Shown: in pieces, positions 10,001 to 20,779 of the stretch | Layout: each line of letters begins with the position of its first letter | How positions within the stretch are numbered: position 1 is the stretch's first letter | NCBI RefSeq assembly: GCF_003597395.2 | Contig: NC_133770.1 | Span: 4,843,757-4,907,756, forward strand | Source of the DNA: Chelonoidis abingdonii | Lineage: Eukaryota; Chordata; Testudines; Testudinidae | Direction: 5' to 3' | Length of the DNA: 64,000 nucleotides | Program-made: the position numbers and the translations under genes | Notes under the pieces: model-generated | Told to the model about the DNA's origin: nothing | What the model saw: the letters and a program-made list of their open reading frames with translations, nothing else | The model's database searches: none

Positions 10001-12419
10001 CAAAGGCATAAAAGATTGATTCCCAGAGCTAGTGTTTCTTGAGAAAATAGCTCCTCAGTCACTGCAAAATTCAAGTGGTGGGGGAGAAAGCAAGATATTA
10101 ATCAGAACAAGGTGATTTTAATGGTCTGATATGTAGTGACTTTTCAGAACACTGTCTTAATTTTTAGTTCAGGTTACTAGTGGTCTATTGGACTTCAGAT
10201 CCCTCAGTATAGCAGGGCTTTTTAGTTATTAGTGAACCTAGCAAGAGCCAGATCATGGACAAGTGTCACTGTCAGTTCCAGGATAACTCCCATTGATTGG
10301 GATGGGAATGGAACCACCACTTGCACAGTTCTGAAATTGATTATATTCACACACACACAAAACAGTATGTATGACTTGAGGTAACATTTCAGAAGTTCTC
10401 TTATCTGTGTACAAGTAACTCCTGACAGTATTACTGCTGAAAGAACCTTAAAATATCAAATTAATCTTTTTTACTGTTTATGCAGTGTTTTCCCCTTCTC
10501 CCCCAATTTCTTATAGCTTGGATCACAAAAATAGACTAGTCAGTATCACCTTTTTATTCTCTCGCTGGCTGCTAATGCTGCAATGTTTGGGATGAAAATG
10601 GTGCCAGTAAATATCTGCTTGTTTGGAATATTGTTTCCAAAGTAATTTAAAAATAAATAAATAATGGAAATATTTTTATTTCTGTACAAGGTAGTTTTTT
10701 TCTCTTTTGGAAAACTTTAAATTTGGGCTGGAATTTGACTTGACTTTAAATAGTCAGTGGGCTGAGGCAAAGACTCTCATGATATATTTTTAATGGAACT
10801 AGTTTTGGATTTTATAAAACTTCTTTCTTTTCTTTCACAAAATGTAAACATTGGACATAATCCCCCAGGCAATGCCCCTTCAGCTAGTTGTCTATTAGAT
10901 GGTTCTTTAAGGTATAGCTCACAGATTGGATGTCGGCTGCTTGGCCAGACAGATCAGTTTATCTAGTGTTGGAAGTTTTTGTAACAAAGGTTGGATGTAT
11001 TTTTAGGCTGGAGAGTTATATATAAGCTTGGTTATTCTCCCACTTGGCTCTGATTCAGAACCCAGATTGACGCAGATACCATGAAGCTAAGTGGCTTAGT
11101 AGCAATGTGTTTGTGTGAGCCCATGTCTCCGATCTCCTCTCATAATCCAAAATTGATTGTCAATGAGTCATTAATTCCTGTGTGATACTTTCTCTTCCAG
11201 GGGAATATAGTGGTGCTAGTGCACAGCAGTGATGATTCAGAAGATGAGGAGAATGAACTGGTTGTGAATTCCCTCTGTCACCAGAGCAACCTAATTCTTT
11301 GGGCAGAGGGGCTGGCTACCGGCTTCTGTAAAGATGTTCACGGACAGGTAAATCTTGTGAAAGCATGTTCCCTGCTTCCGATGCTGTCATGAGACATAAT
11401 AACTTGTTACATTCACCAATAATGCATGGCTAGAGCCTCAGGTGCAGCCAGGGTATGTTCTGTGCAGTTCAGGGGGTTGAGTGCAAATGGGATTTTAAGG
11501 CTTCTTCGTAGCTCCTGATTCAGGCACCAGTCTGGCCCCAGCATAATTCAGATCAGTCTTAGGGCTAACTTATATCCTGCTGCCCCCAGCAGCCAAGGAT
11601 GCTAGAGCACTGTGCCATTGTAATTACATTCCCTTTCCTCAGCCGCACCTCCTGGGAGCTTCCAGTGAGGATGACAGAGAGACACTGTACCAGCTCTCTG
11701 CCACCTAGGGATTCTCTCTATGTTGGGGGAATCAGTGTAGTAGTAAAAAGCACTACAGAGTGGTGTGAAGCAGCCAGAGCAGGTTAGAATCTGGCCTGTG
11801 GACTCTGCAAATGGGAGAAGTATCAAGTGAAATCCATGTTTTTGTGAATCTAGTGCTGATGAAAGGTGCTGGACAGACAGTCCTGGAGACTGAAGTTCTT
11901 TACACAGAACAGCTGCAGCACAGGCTGCGCTATTGCAAGCTTGTGCCCTGACACTAAGGTGATAGGTGTGCTATAAATTCAGTCGGTCTCATCCATGACC
12001 TGGCTGGATCCCCTCCAGGGGGGAGAGAGCACTTCAGTCTTGAGGGCCGATTTGCTGCCTGGCCTCTCTGCCAAGGCTGGCACTGAGAAAGAGGTTTAGT
12101 GCTTGTTAAGATGGCTGCACAGGGCTTTCCAAAATGACAGTGTTGAATCCTCCAGCCAGGTCAGTTGCGGATGTTAAAGGTATTTTAACACAAACACCAC
12201 ATCACGTGCTCAGGCCTTTCTCTTGGAAGGAGGATGCTGTGATTGGAGCCACAAGGAAGCAGCTTCTCATTCTTTCCCTTTCCTTTGCAGTTAAAGATCA
12301 TTCAGAAGGGGTCATCTGAGCTGAAAGCAGAGCGGAATCTCCTCCAAATCTACCAGTATAAAATTCAAGACAAGAATGTCACATTTTTTGCCAGAGGGAT
12401 GTCAGCAGCTGTGTTGTGA
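6889..12419 (+). CDS. ELP6: Elongator complex subunit 6, last four coding exons (5' part missing)
   Basis: Coding exons are 6889-7016, 8521-8713, 11201-11347 and 12291-12419, joined by GT/AG introns with phases that keep one frame. They encode 198 residues and a TGA stop, corresponding by memory to residues ~69-266 of the ~266-aa vertebrate protein. Diagnostic blocks are ERGQLVFLEGLKS (exon 1 here), CPVLLVDDLSILLSLGV and VLDFIHYCRV (exon 2), DSEDEEN and AEGLATGFCKDVHGQ (exon 3), and YQYKIQDKNVTFFARGMS near the end. ELP6 has a RecA-like fold that forms a hexameric ring with ELP4 and ELP5; the ring binds tRNA and serves Elongator-dependent modification of wobble uridines. Exons for the first ~68 residues were not found and probably lie left of the window or are too diverged to see. 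The last exon is the most diverged from human. SCAP follows in the same orientation. Confidence 0.93.
7660..8370. repeat. Older MITE/SINE-like repeat split by the hAT MITE
   Basis: The flanks of the hAT element join into a repeat with words such as gtgggtatagttatagctgt and ctagtataactgcatccgca. These resemble the repeat at 27786-28800, which is also split by an insertion. Boundaries are approximate. Confidence 0.4.
7777..8264. mobile_element. hAT MITE in an ELP6 intron
   Basis: The 488-bp element starts ctagggctctaccaaattca and ends tgaatttggtagggccct, inverted ends matching over most of about 18 bp. It is flanked by AGTTACAG (7769-7776) and AGTTATAG (8265-8272), an 8-bp duplication with one mismatch, as hAT insertions make. 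It is internally self-complementary in part, with the GGCAGCAGTGCAGAAGTAAGG and CAGCTCTGAAGGCAGCACAG arms. No transposase is encoded. It sits inside an older repeat that spans about 7660-8370. Confidence 0.8.
8521..8713 (+). CDS. ELP6: ELP6 coding exon (human exon 5 equivalent)
   Basis: The acceptor is ctgttcctctttccag ending at 8520 and the donor is aag|gtactg at 8714. One base completes the split codon, then the exon encodes ENGSNLKTMYEFVR, the VLLVDDLSILLSLGV strand-helix segment and DFIHYCRVAVCSQLK. It ends in phase 0. The conserved LLVDDLS occupies the place of the Walker B strand of RecA-like proteins; ELP4/5/6 are known to lack ATPase motifs. Confidence 0.95.
8714..11200 (+). other. 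ELP6 intron
   Basis: A 2.5-kb intron. Near 8755-8830 the words ggtggtgctcttccctctga match the body of a 5S-derived SINE seen also near 17640. The remainder shows AT-rich patches (10640-10680) and short CA runs (10350) but no recognised exon or long repeat. Confidence 0.6.
11201..11347 (+). CDS. ELP6: ELP6 coding exon (human exon 6 equivalent)
   Basis: The acceptor is tttctcttccag ending at 11200 and the donor is cag|gtaaat at 11348. The exon is 49 codons in phase 0. It encodes GNIVVLVHSSDDSEDEEN, an acidic loop, followed by SNLILWAEGLATGFCKDVHG, which is nearly identical to the mammalian protein apart from the acidic stretch. Confidence 0.95.
12291..12419 (+). CDS. ELP6: ELP6 terminal coding exon
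   Basis: The acceptor is ccctttcctttgcag ending at 12290. The exon encodes 42 residues ending YQYKIQDKNVTFFARGMS plus AAVL and a TGA stop at 12417-12419. No canonical AATAAA follows within 350 bp; AATATA at about 12712 is the only weak candidate, so the 3' end of the transcript is not fixed. Confidence 0.92.
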   Translation, partial: LKIIQKGSSELKAERNLLQIYQYKIQDKNVTFFARGMSAAVL

Positions 12420-12844
12420 ATTCCAAGGCACAATTCAGCACAGGACCTGAGGCCAAGGGGAGAGCGGTGCTTGATACCTGGGGAAAAACAGGAGATGCCA
12501 GCAATATAGCCTCGGTATTTTTTTAGCACTTTCCACGACCAATCCAGTAAATGTGATGTGAGCAGAATTTGCATTGGCACTAAGTGGCGTTTAGAAACAA
12601 GTCCTGCAGTGAACTCTGTGCAGGTGGAGGGATCTGCATGAGTTGAGCTTATTGCAGGTTTGGGCCTAAATGAGTTCCCCTCCCTTTACTGTCCAGCAGC
12701 ATTCCACTGTAATATACAAAGGGATCGAATTGCAAAGAAGAGCAAAATGTAATGAATTTTAAATATAATTAACAAGCAGGCAGCTGCCATCTCGATAGTC
12801 TGATACAGCTTATTATTGTTCATTTATTTGAAAGAAAGTAGGCC
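12420..12844 (+). other. Probable ELP6 3' UTR and downstream flank
   Basis: Non-coding and AT-rich toward 12740-12840, with no repeat recognised. No strong polyadenylation signal is visible. Confidence 0.4.
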
Positions 12845-13260
12845 TAGTATCAGAGGGGTAGCCGTGTTAGTCTGAATCTGTAAAAGCAGCAGAGAATCCT
12901 GTGGCACCTTATAGACTAACAGACGTTTTGGATCATGAGCTTTCGTGGGTGAATACCCACTTCGTCAGAATGAATGTAGTGGAAATTTCCAGGGCAGTAT
13001 ATATATGCTAGCAAGCAAGCTAGAGATAATGAGGTTAGTTCATCAGGGAGGATGAGGTCCTGTTCTAGCAAGTTGAGGTGTGAAACCAAGGAGGAGAAAC
13101 TGGTCTGTAGTTGGCAAGCCATTCACAGTCTTGTTGAACCTGAGCTGATGGTGTCAGAATTGCAGATGAATTGAAGCTCAGCAGTTTCTCTTTGAAGTCT
13201 GGTTCCTGAAGTTTTTTGCTGCAGGATGGCCACCTTAAGGTCTGCTATAGTGTAGGCCTA
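12845..13260. repeat. Abundant turtle interspersed repeat (gtagccgtgttagtctgaat family)
   Basis: It opens with gaggggtagccgtgttagtc and contains ctgtggcaccttatagacta and gagctttcgtgggtgaatac. The same word set recurs, in a different subfamily, at 40255-40470. Its class is not certain from the sequence; it looks like a SINE or LINE-derived tail. Confidence 0.55.
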
Positions 13261-13499
13261 ATCATCAAGACTGCAGTTCCGTTGTGCTGGGCACTGTACA
13301 AACAGTGAGAGACAGTACCTGCCCTGAAATGCTTAAGAACATAAGAATGGCCATACTGGGTCAGACCACAAGGTCATCTAGCCTAGTAGCCTGTCTTCTG
13401 GCAGTGGCCATGCCAACTGCCCAGAAGGAATGAACAGACGGGTAAACATCAAGTGAGTCCACCCCCTGTCGCTCAATTACCAGCTTCTGGCAACAGAGA

Positions 13500-14095
13500 T
13501 GTTGGTCACTTCCAGTGCCCCATACTGACACACGGTTCGTTTGTCTGCAGCGAGAGTGACAGGCAACACCAGCGAAGGTCCAATCAAAATCTTTTATTGG
13601 ACAGTGCACGCATCATTAGAGAGCGCTCCGGTCTCTAGAGAAAACAGCTTGCTTCATTACAACTAGCATAGAGATTTTTATGGACATATTGTCGGTGTCA
13701 CAAATTATTCATTTGCAGTCCAACCCCTTTATAAAAATTACTAAACCCCCAAACTAATATTAAATATGAACAATACTGCCTTAATTACTACAAACCAAGA
13801 ATGATATGATTTATGTAGTAATAATGCCTTAACGACAATCACAAGTAAGCAAAAAAATGGTATAGGAGAGTCAGAAATGGAAACAGAAAGAACAGTGGAG
13901 TTTTGCATTGTTCCTAAACACAGTAACAGGCGTGTACCATGCAGGAATGACGTTCCTCCTTATCGTATGGTTGCCTAAACTCTGTGAGAGACAGGTAACT
14001 CCCAGGCGTTTTCCACTGTATAATACCCAGCCTCTGTTAGGCCTGACTTTGTTCAGTGTTGCATAATGCTTTGTGTGCTATTCCTAGTTAGGCCT
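13500..14095 (-). mobile_element. LTR-like insertion in CR1
   Basis: The 596-bp block is flanked by ACAGAGA at 13493-13499 and 14096-14102, and its removal restores CR1 continuity. On the minus strand it has ccaataaaagattttgattg, a possible polyadenylation signal, and its end reads ...ACCAACA. The other end does not start with TG, so the LTR call is tentative; the shared 7 bp may include chance matches. Confidence 0.5.
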
Positions 14096-14241
14096 ACAGA
14101 GACTAGGGATGCTAGTCCCTGGCTAATAGCACATTATGGACCTATCGTCCGTGGAATTTATCTATTCTTTCTCTGAACCCTGTTATAGTTTAGCCTTACA
14201 ACATCCCTCGGCAAAGAGTTCCATAGATTAAATTGGTGCAT

Positions 14242-15180
14242 TGTTAAGAGGGCTTATTCCTTCACCATCTCACTTCAATGGACCTTCTCGCATAGAACAG
14301 AGAGCAACATACCGAAGTCCAAAGCCGCAACAATTCAATGTTTATTGGGGTGAACTTTCAACAAGCATGATTCCAGTTTCCTTCCTTAGTGTCCCCCTTA
14401 CCCGCTTCTGACACCACAGAGCCTTGCTCTGTGTCCTGTTCCTATTCCCTGTTCCCATTCCCCCTTAGCAAACATGATCCCAATTCCCCCAAGTCCCTGT
14501 TTCCCTTCCCCCTTACTTTCCTGATTGACTGAGACTATATAGTAAACGCTGATTTTGCTTTAAGCTATTTCCTAAACTCAATCATGTTTACTGAATTAAC
14601 ATAACCAAATCCTTAACATATTGTTAATATGATTATTTAACAATTAACTTCCACCACCTTCATTGGTTTATACCCACAAAATTATTATAACAGCAGACAG
14701 AAACAATACAGAACCAGACAGAGACCATGCAAATAAACAAATACAAAACAAGACAGAAGTGAGGATTTCACAACTACATTATACAGACATAAGGGTTTCC
14801 AGCTGTGTCTTGATAAGTGAGTTTCTTGCCAGACAGGATGCTATCAAACTAAGTTTCCTTTTACATCTTCTAGGCTCTTCCCTTTTTCTGGAGGTGATAG
14901 GACTATCAGGGCAGGATTGTATTCCTCAATAGCCTAATACATCCTTATTTCATGTGACTAGTTTGGAATGTAGAGGATGTGACCATAACTTCCCAGCTTA
15001 TGGCTGCCTAACTACATCTTAGCTGAAGGCCTAGCGTCACAGTACAAGAGAAGGCCATTACTCAGACATGTGATTTGATTCTTTCTTTTATACCTCTATA
15101 ACTAGCTAAGTGATAAGAATACACTTACATTCTTAAAGTATAGGCCTTTGCAGACAGGCCTGAATATCTATATCCTAACA
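14242..15180 (-). mobile_element. Solo LTR inserted in CR1
   Basis: The 939-bp element starts TGTTAAGAGG and ends ATCCTAACA, with inverted TGTTA/TAACA termini. It is flanked by exact 5-bp duplications TGCAT (14237-14241 and 15181-15185). On the minus strand ccccaataaacattgaattg holds a polyadenylation signal near the 3' side, and that strand starts TGTTAGGATATAGATATTC, a recognised turtle LTR. No viral gene remains. Confidence 0.85.
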
Positions 15181-15590
15181 TGCATTGTGTGAAGAAATAG
15201 TTCCTTTTGTTTGTTTTAAGCCTGCTGCCTATTAATTTCATTTAGTGACCCTTAGTTCTTGTGTTATGAGGAGGAGTAAATAACACTTCCTTATTTACTT
15301 TCTCCATACCAGTCATGATTTTGTAGCCCTCTAGCACATCTCCCATTAGTCATCTCTTTTCCAAACTGAAAAGTCTCAATCTTATTAATCTGTCCTCATA
15401 CAGAAGCCGTTCCATACCCTGAATCATTTTTGTTGCACTTTTTTAACCTTTTCAGATTCCTATATCTTTTTTGAGATGGGGCAACCATATTTGCATGCTG
15501 TATTCAAGATATGATTACGCCATGGATTTATATATGATATTTTATGTCTTGTTATCTATCCGTTTCTTAATATATTCCAATTAGACAAGA

Positions 15591-16348
15591 TACAAGGTAG
15601 GAGTGAAGGAGTCAGTGCTGGCACTGGAAAGGCCTGGCAATCAAAGTTTCAAAATTCTAGAACTTATTTTAAACTGGGTTAAGATTTGGTTTAATCACTG
15701 AAATATACCAAATGAGGCAGCAGCTACAGGTGATCTGTACAGGGAAAAAATAGCCCGGTGCTTCTCTTCTGACTGTGTCTGTAGAAGGCCTGAAAGGGCT
15801 TTATGATGTTTTTCTTCTTCTTTATTCTAAGAAATACAGATCCCACCCTTTGTTTGTCTATTTAGAGTGCAACCTCTAGAGGGCATCTCTCTTGCTGTGT
15901 ATTATGCACAGAGCCTAGCACAATGCATGCTCAGTCCCAGTTGGCGCATGGAATACAATCTGTTACTGACAATTGTGATATACTAGCAGCTTCTAATGTG
16001 TGTGTCTGAGAAAACCCTATTGGGAGATCATAATCAGAGTTTAATTAAAAAAAATTACATGTATTAAGTGACAAGTATTGTTACTCAGCTGAGCTTTTTC
16101 TGGAGACTTCCATCTTTGCGGCGATGGGAAGGAGCTTAAATAAGAAGCTTCAGGGTGAGAGGGAGAAAAGTTGGTACTCTCATCAGGCTGTGGCTAGATT
16201 TCTTCAGATGACCTGGATGTTTCTGCTAAATGACCAGAAGTGAACGAGTTAACTTCGTGGTAGTTTAAATCTTCTTCACTGGGCTTCAAAGTTACTATTG
16301 CACTAAGATGAAAGGAGGGAGGGGTGAAGGTCACACTTCTGGTTAAAT
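15591..16348. other. Unassigned sequence with an L2-like tail
   Basis: At about 15890-15970 the words gcacagagcctagcacaatg resemble the 3' end of L2-type LINEs. Nothing else is recognised. Confidence 0.4.
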
Positions 16349-16407
16349 CTCTCAACTTAGTTCATGTTAATGAAGGTGCGAATTAGGTACCTTCTAGTTC
16401 GTTCTAG
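16349..16407. repeat. Direct repeat copy 1
   Basis: It shares about 55 bp, with a few differences, with 17089-17147. The core is taatgaaggtgcgaattagg. It probably belongs to a dispersed repeat whose body continues to about 16500. Confidence 0.6.
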
Positions 16408-17088
16408 CAGAACCTACATGGGCAGTTAGAGTGCAACGCTTTAGTGTATACTGCAGTGCATGCCCCTGCAGTCTGCATTGTGGGGCCGTGTGGACAAGCC
16501 CTCAGTCTCTCTCTGCTGTCTTAGGTAGATCACTGCAATGGGTCACAGTTGGAAGATTTTCTTTGCAGCCAGATGGGCTAGAGTTGGAATTTTATTTTTA
16601 AATAAAATCTTGAAACCTACAAAAATGGATGTAGTCACCAGAGATGTGCTGGTTTAGCATGCCACAGTATACCATCTCAATATGCGCCATGCATCAATGC
16701 AGTCCCTGGTCAAAATTATATCACACCCAATATAAGTAAATTATAGGGCTAGAATATGAGTTTAAAAGCAGTTTTACATCCAGCAGGTATGTAAAAAACC
16801 CAAAGCATGTCTTGTACCTGGCCAGAGGTGTAGGGATTCTTGTTTTCGCAAGATAATGGGAATGTTCTCCATTGAATACTAAATGATAATATTTTGCTGT
16901 TCAGTTGGACCTTTATCTCCAGCCTCCTTAATTGGCTGGTTTGCGAGGCCCTGCACTCAGCTTGATGATATTTCTAGGTTTTCTGTTTGGATATAACATG
17001 ATAACCTTTTGAACACTGTATCCAATCAATTCCAAATGGTCAGGGAATGTTCTAGATCTCAATGGGTCAGACCATGAACCCCCAGACT

Positions 17089-17147
17089 CTCTCAATTTAG
17101 TTCACATTAATGAAGGTGCGAATTAGGTACCTTTTTAGTTCGTTCTG
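17089..17147. repeat. Direct repeat copy 2
   Basis: Second copy of the 16349 repeat, 740 bp downstream in the same orientation. The two could be flanks of one element or two copies of a family. Confidence 0.6.
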
Positions 17148-17224
17148 GAACGAATGAATGCGTTCCCAGGTCCTTAAAGGAGCCATGTCTCAGAATTTCT
17201 TTTTCACTGGAAATGTTCCCATTT

Positions 17225-18060
17225 ACTGGAAGCCATAGTGCTTGCAGCCAGGCCTCCTCAAGCCTTGATTTTGAAAGGCTGGGCTAGGTCAGTATTTGGA
17301 TGGGAAACCTCTAGGGCAGGGGTCCGCAACCTTTCAGAAGTGGTGTGCTGAGTCTTCATTTATTCACTCTAAGTTAAGGTTTCACGTGCCAGTAATACAT
17401 TTTAACGTTTTTAGAAGGTCTCTTTCTATAAGTCTATAATATATAACTAAACTGTTGTATGTAAAGTAAATAAGGGTTTTTAAATGTTTAAGAAGCTTCA
17501 TTTAAAATTATATTAAAATACAGAGCCCCTCAGACTGGTCGCCAGGACCCGGACAGTGTGAGTGCTGCTGAAAATCAGCTTGTGTGCCACTTTTGGGATG
17601 GATGCCATAGGTTGCCTACCCCTGCTCTAGTGTTGAGTCAGTAGGTGGCACTCTTCCGAATCAGCCCTAAACCAGCGTTGCAGCTAGGGTGGCCACTCGC
17701 ACATCCCCAGAGCATTGGATACTCCAGTACTTCTGGGAGCAGCATGGGCCTGCCCCCTCTTGTGTGACCCCAACTCCATCAGTGTGACCTCACATGCATG
17801 GTGTGTGCAGGGTCACCCTGGTGGGGATGGGGTGTCATGCTCTTCACAATGGTGTCCCCTGTCCACAATACTGGACAAAAGCACATCCAATTTTGCCTCA
17901 GTGCTGGAGATGGGGAAATCATTTAAAAACTGGACCAACAGCCTGCCTAGTCACAGCACTGGGGTCCTGTGTGTGCTGATGGAAGTGTTGTCTTTCAAGT
18001 CCCTGATCACATGTGGTGGTTAAAGATCCCATGTATCTTTTTGCAACAATAGGAATATTA
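17225..18060 (+). repeat. 5S rRNA-derived SINE, split by a hAT MITE
   Basis: At 17285-17312 the text aggtcagtatttggatggga plus aacct follows the 3' part of 5S rRNA that carries the internal promoter C-box. After the MITE the body continues with cagtaggtggcactcttccg, and later gtggttaaagatcccatgta at about 18015. This arrangement fits a SINE3/AmnSINE type element. It is diverged and the 5' end is poorly defined. Confidence 0.5.
17317..17624. mobile_element. hAT MITE
   Basis: The 308-bp element begins CAGGGGTCCGCAACC and ends GGTTGCCTACCCCTG, imperfect inverted ends. It is flanked by CTCTAGGG (17309-17316) and CTCTAGTG (17625-17632). A related copy in the opposite orientation lies at 25428-25722. 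It encodes nothing. Confidence 0.85.
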
Positions 18061-19430
18061 ATTAACCTGTGGTCAAGACTGGGGTAACTTGGGTAAGGGT
18101 AATTGCATTCCCCCTGGAATTTCAATTGGATAATGACATTTGAAGTATTTTAAACAAGACACTATTTAAAGCACTTGCTAGCAGTGGCAAACATGTAGCA
18201 ATGTCATAAAAGATGCTACATCCCCAGATTAGGGGAACTCCCTGAGCAAAGGCATAAAATAATTTAAGCGACAGGAAACTACAGGATACAGAGATTAGTG
18301 CTGTGTATAATGTGGAATTTTTTAGCATCAGCTGAGGAGATGGGAAAAAATATTCCTCAAAACTAGAGCATTGGAGAGGTACATGGTACCTTTTCGATTC
18401 CATCTTTTTCCTCCGATTTGTCCTTCTTTACTTCTCTCCTCCACCATTCCTTGGCTTTCCTTCTCTTCCCTGTGACTAACACCATCCTTTCATTGCCTCT
18501 GTTCATTGTCTTGTGCAGGTAAGGCACAGGAATTCCTTTGTTTTCCATGTGTGGCTTATATAGGGCTTCTACTGCTGCCTCTGCAAGATGTTCTTATGGG
18601 ACTTGCATGACCTAAGTTATCTGCTATTGGCAGAACTCCAACCCTCCTCTCACTCCAGTGGCACCATATTTGTACAGAAAAGGTGTACTTTTAAAAACAG
18701 GTCCAAAGCCAGTTAGCTAAATTGCAAGAAACTGGCAATGTTTCCTATTTCCTAACAGATCATTGGGCAGCTGCACTTTGCACAGAGTCCTGGGAGGTCA
18801 TGATGACCCAATCACACTGACATAGTTGCACTGTGCTACAGCAGACCTGAGCTATGAGCTGGTTACTTACAGGCACTATGTGTGAGTCTGGCCTACTGAA
18901 ATGTTCTAATAATCTCTTATTAGTTCAGCTTGTCTGCCACAACTGTAACCTCATCTCTCAGAATGATCTCCGCAGTGTGAGAGGAATAGTCAGACCCTGC
19001 CTCCATTAGATGAGTTCCAGCTGAGGCCTTACTCCTGCATACATTTACACACACACAAGATCAGAGGTCTGAGGGAGTCCCTTCATTCCATCTTGCTGCC
19101 TTCCCTGCATGAAACTAGCTTCCCTCCATGGAGAAGCAGTAGGTGTCAGGGCTGACATCCCCTGGAGCTGGATGGGGCATTTCTTGGAGCTATCCTGGGG
19201 CAGGCAGCTCCATAGCAAGTCATAGTGGGAAGTCTGTCTTTACAACCATGAGGCTCTGGAAACATTTTCTCTTATTTTATGGTAGTTTAAATTCTGCAGA
19301 AACCACCATGGATACTGTAGCATCACAATGCCCCCCCCGCCCAGACTCTACCTTACTTGCCTGCAGCTGACAATAATGGCAAATTGAAAACCCTCATATT
19401 TCTCTTGGTGCTGACCTGGTCCCCTTTCTG
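18061..19430. other. Unassigned intergenic sequence
   Basis: Short unsupported ORFs only. No exon, RNA gene or named repeat recognised. Confidence 0.4.
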
Positions 19431-19463
19431 ATTTCTTTGAGAGCAGTGGGAGAAACACTGAAG

Positions 19464-19496
19464 TGAGAGAGAGAGAGAGTGAGTGTGTGTGTGTGT
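19464..19496. repeat. GA/GT microsatellite
   Basis: A run of gagagaga followed by gtgtgtgt, followed by a short A run at about 19505. Confidence 0.85.
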
Positions 19497-20149
19497 TATA
19501 TTCAAAAAAAATTAGGAAATAATTTCCCTCAGTAATATATGTGACTATATTTATCATTGCTGTTAGTTGAGATATTCTGTTCCTGCTTAGATTGTATTTA
19601 GCCTCCCCTTAGTGCCCACACCCATGTGCTGCAACTACTTGCAAGGACTGAAAGCCTGGGGACATCCTGTGAGACTTAAAACAGTTTGAGATTAGCATTG
19701 ACCTAGTCCCTGACAGCATATGGGGTATTGCTTTGTGTTGACCTAAGATGGCCTGCATGGCATGGATCCTTAGACTATGCGCCAACTTAACAGCTGGTGC
19801 AGCATGGCGATGATGAGCTGTCCTGCCTGGTCTCGTACCTGTCATGATGGATACTTGCGCCACATCTTACTGATTTGTGACATCAGATTTGCCACAGAAC
19901 CATGTGGCAGCCTTCATATTGATTGGCAATGCAAGTTACGCAGCCTGGTGCTGCATTGGTTACCTCCTGGTTCGTCACTGCATGGTTTTCCAGTCTCCGT
20001 TGCCACATGGGATCCCTCCTGACTGCAGTGCCATCTCAGCCCGTCCTTGTTCCGGTGCCACGCCTCATCCCAACTGTTAGCTGCTACCCGGTGCTTCTGC
20101 TCGCCCTGCTGCCATGTGCTGTCTATCGTTGGTGCTGCACGTGTTCTGT

Positions 20150-20760
20150 CCTCCATACCGCATGGTATGCCTGTGCTCTGGCGGGGCATTCCTCGCCTTG
20201 TTGCGTCGGAGCCTGTTCGCCTGGCTGTTCCTAACCTGGCGCAGCAGCACCGGGCCCAGCTGGGTTCCAGCCTGGCTCTTTGCCTGCACCCATCCGCTGG
20301 GGGCGAGGACGCCTGGCCCGGTCTGGGCTCGCGCTGCCCCCTGGCCCCGGTCCGGCCTCGTGCCAGAGCCGCCCCGCGCATCTGACTAGCGGCGCCGAGT
20401 CCCCGCCGCCTTTCATTTCTGGCATCAGGACCGCCGGAAGCGCTGCGTTCCGCCATGGAGCAGGATATCTGAAAGGGCATGATCGGCGAAGGCCGCGCCA
20501 GGAGGGGTTGTGGTTTGTATGGCATTGAGGAGTGGGCGTGGCCGGTGCCGGAGGGCGGTTCTTAGCACCATCGCCGTGGTGCCGCGCATTTGTTGGTCGA
20601 GAGGACAGACGGCGTAAGGGGTGATAGTAGGGAAAGGGTCGAAGTGCTGTGGCGTTGAGTTCCGTGTGGTGCCTGGCGCTGAGCGGCGCTCGATGACCCC
20701 TACCCATCGCCCGTAGTGAAGGCGCGGCCCCGCCGCCGCCTATCACCACCTCCCCGCAAA
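20150..20760. promoter_or_regulatory. CpG-rich block, candidate promoter
   Basis: GC-rich and dense in CpG compared with the surrounding sequence, with GC-box-like gtgggcgtggcc at about 20530 and many CGC/GCG words. The ORFs on both strands here are what such composition gives by chance and show no protein similarity. It could be the SCAP promoter, or one for a non-coding transcript. It ends where the CR1 copy begins. Confidence 0.45.
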
Positions 20761-20779
20761 GGTTGCTTTTGGGCCCTTA

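Larger units (their letters stand above)
13334..15590 (-). mobile_element. CR1 LINE 3' region (antisense) split by two LTR-like insertions
   Basis: The plus strand reads aagaatggccatactgggtc at 13343, the reverse of the CR1 3' end at 3523. It then continues through gtgaagaaatagttcctttt (15190) and tgagatggggcaaccatatt (15472) in the order of the copy at 46263-47000. The CR1 is broken at 13500-14095 and 14242-15180 by insertions with target duplications. No ORF survives. Confidence 0.75.

Noticed and set aside
17285..17312. 5S rRNA gene
   Set aside because: Only part of 5S is present and it is fused to a SINE body, so it is a repeat and not a functional rRNA gene.
19914..20525. 203-aa minus-strand ORF, with 172-aa neighbour to 20749
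   Set aside because: Lies in a CpG-rich block where stop codons are rare; Arg/Ala/Pro-rich, no domain, overlapping ORFs in other frames equally long.
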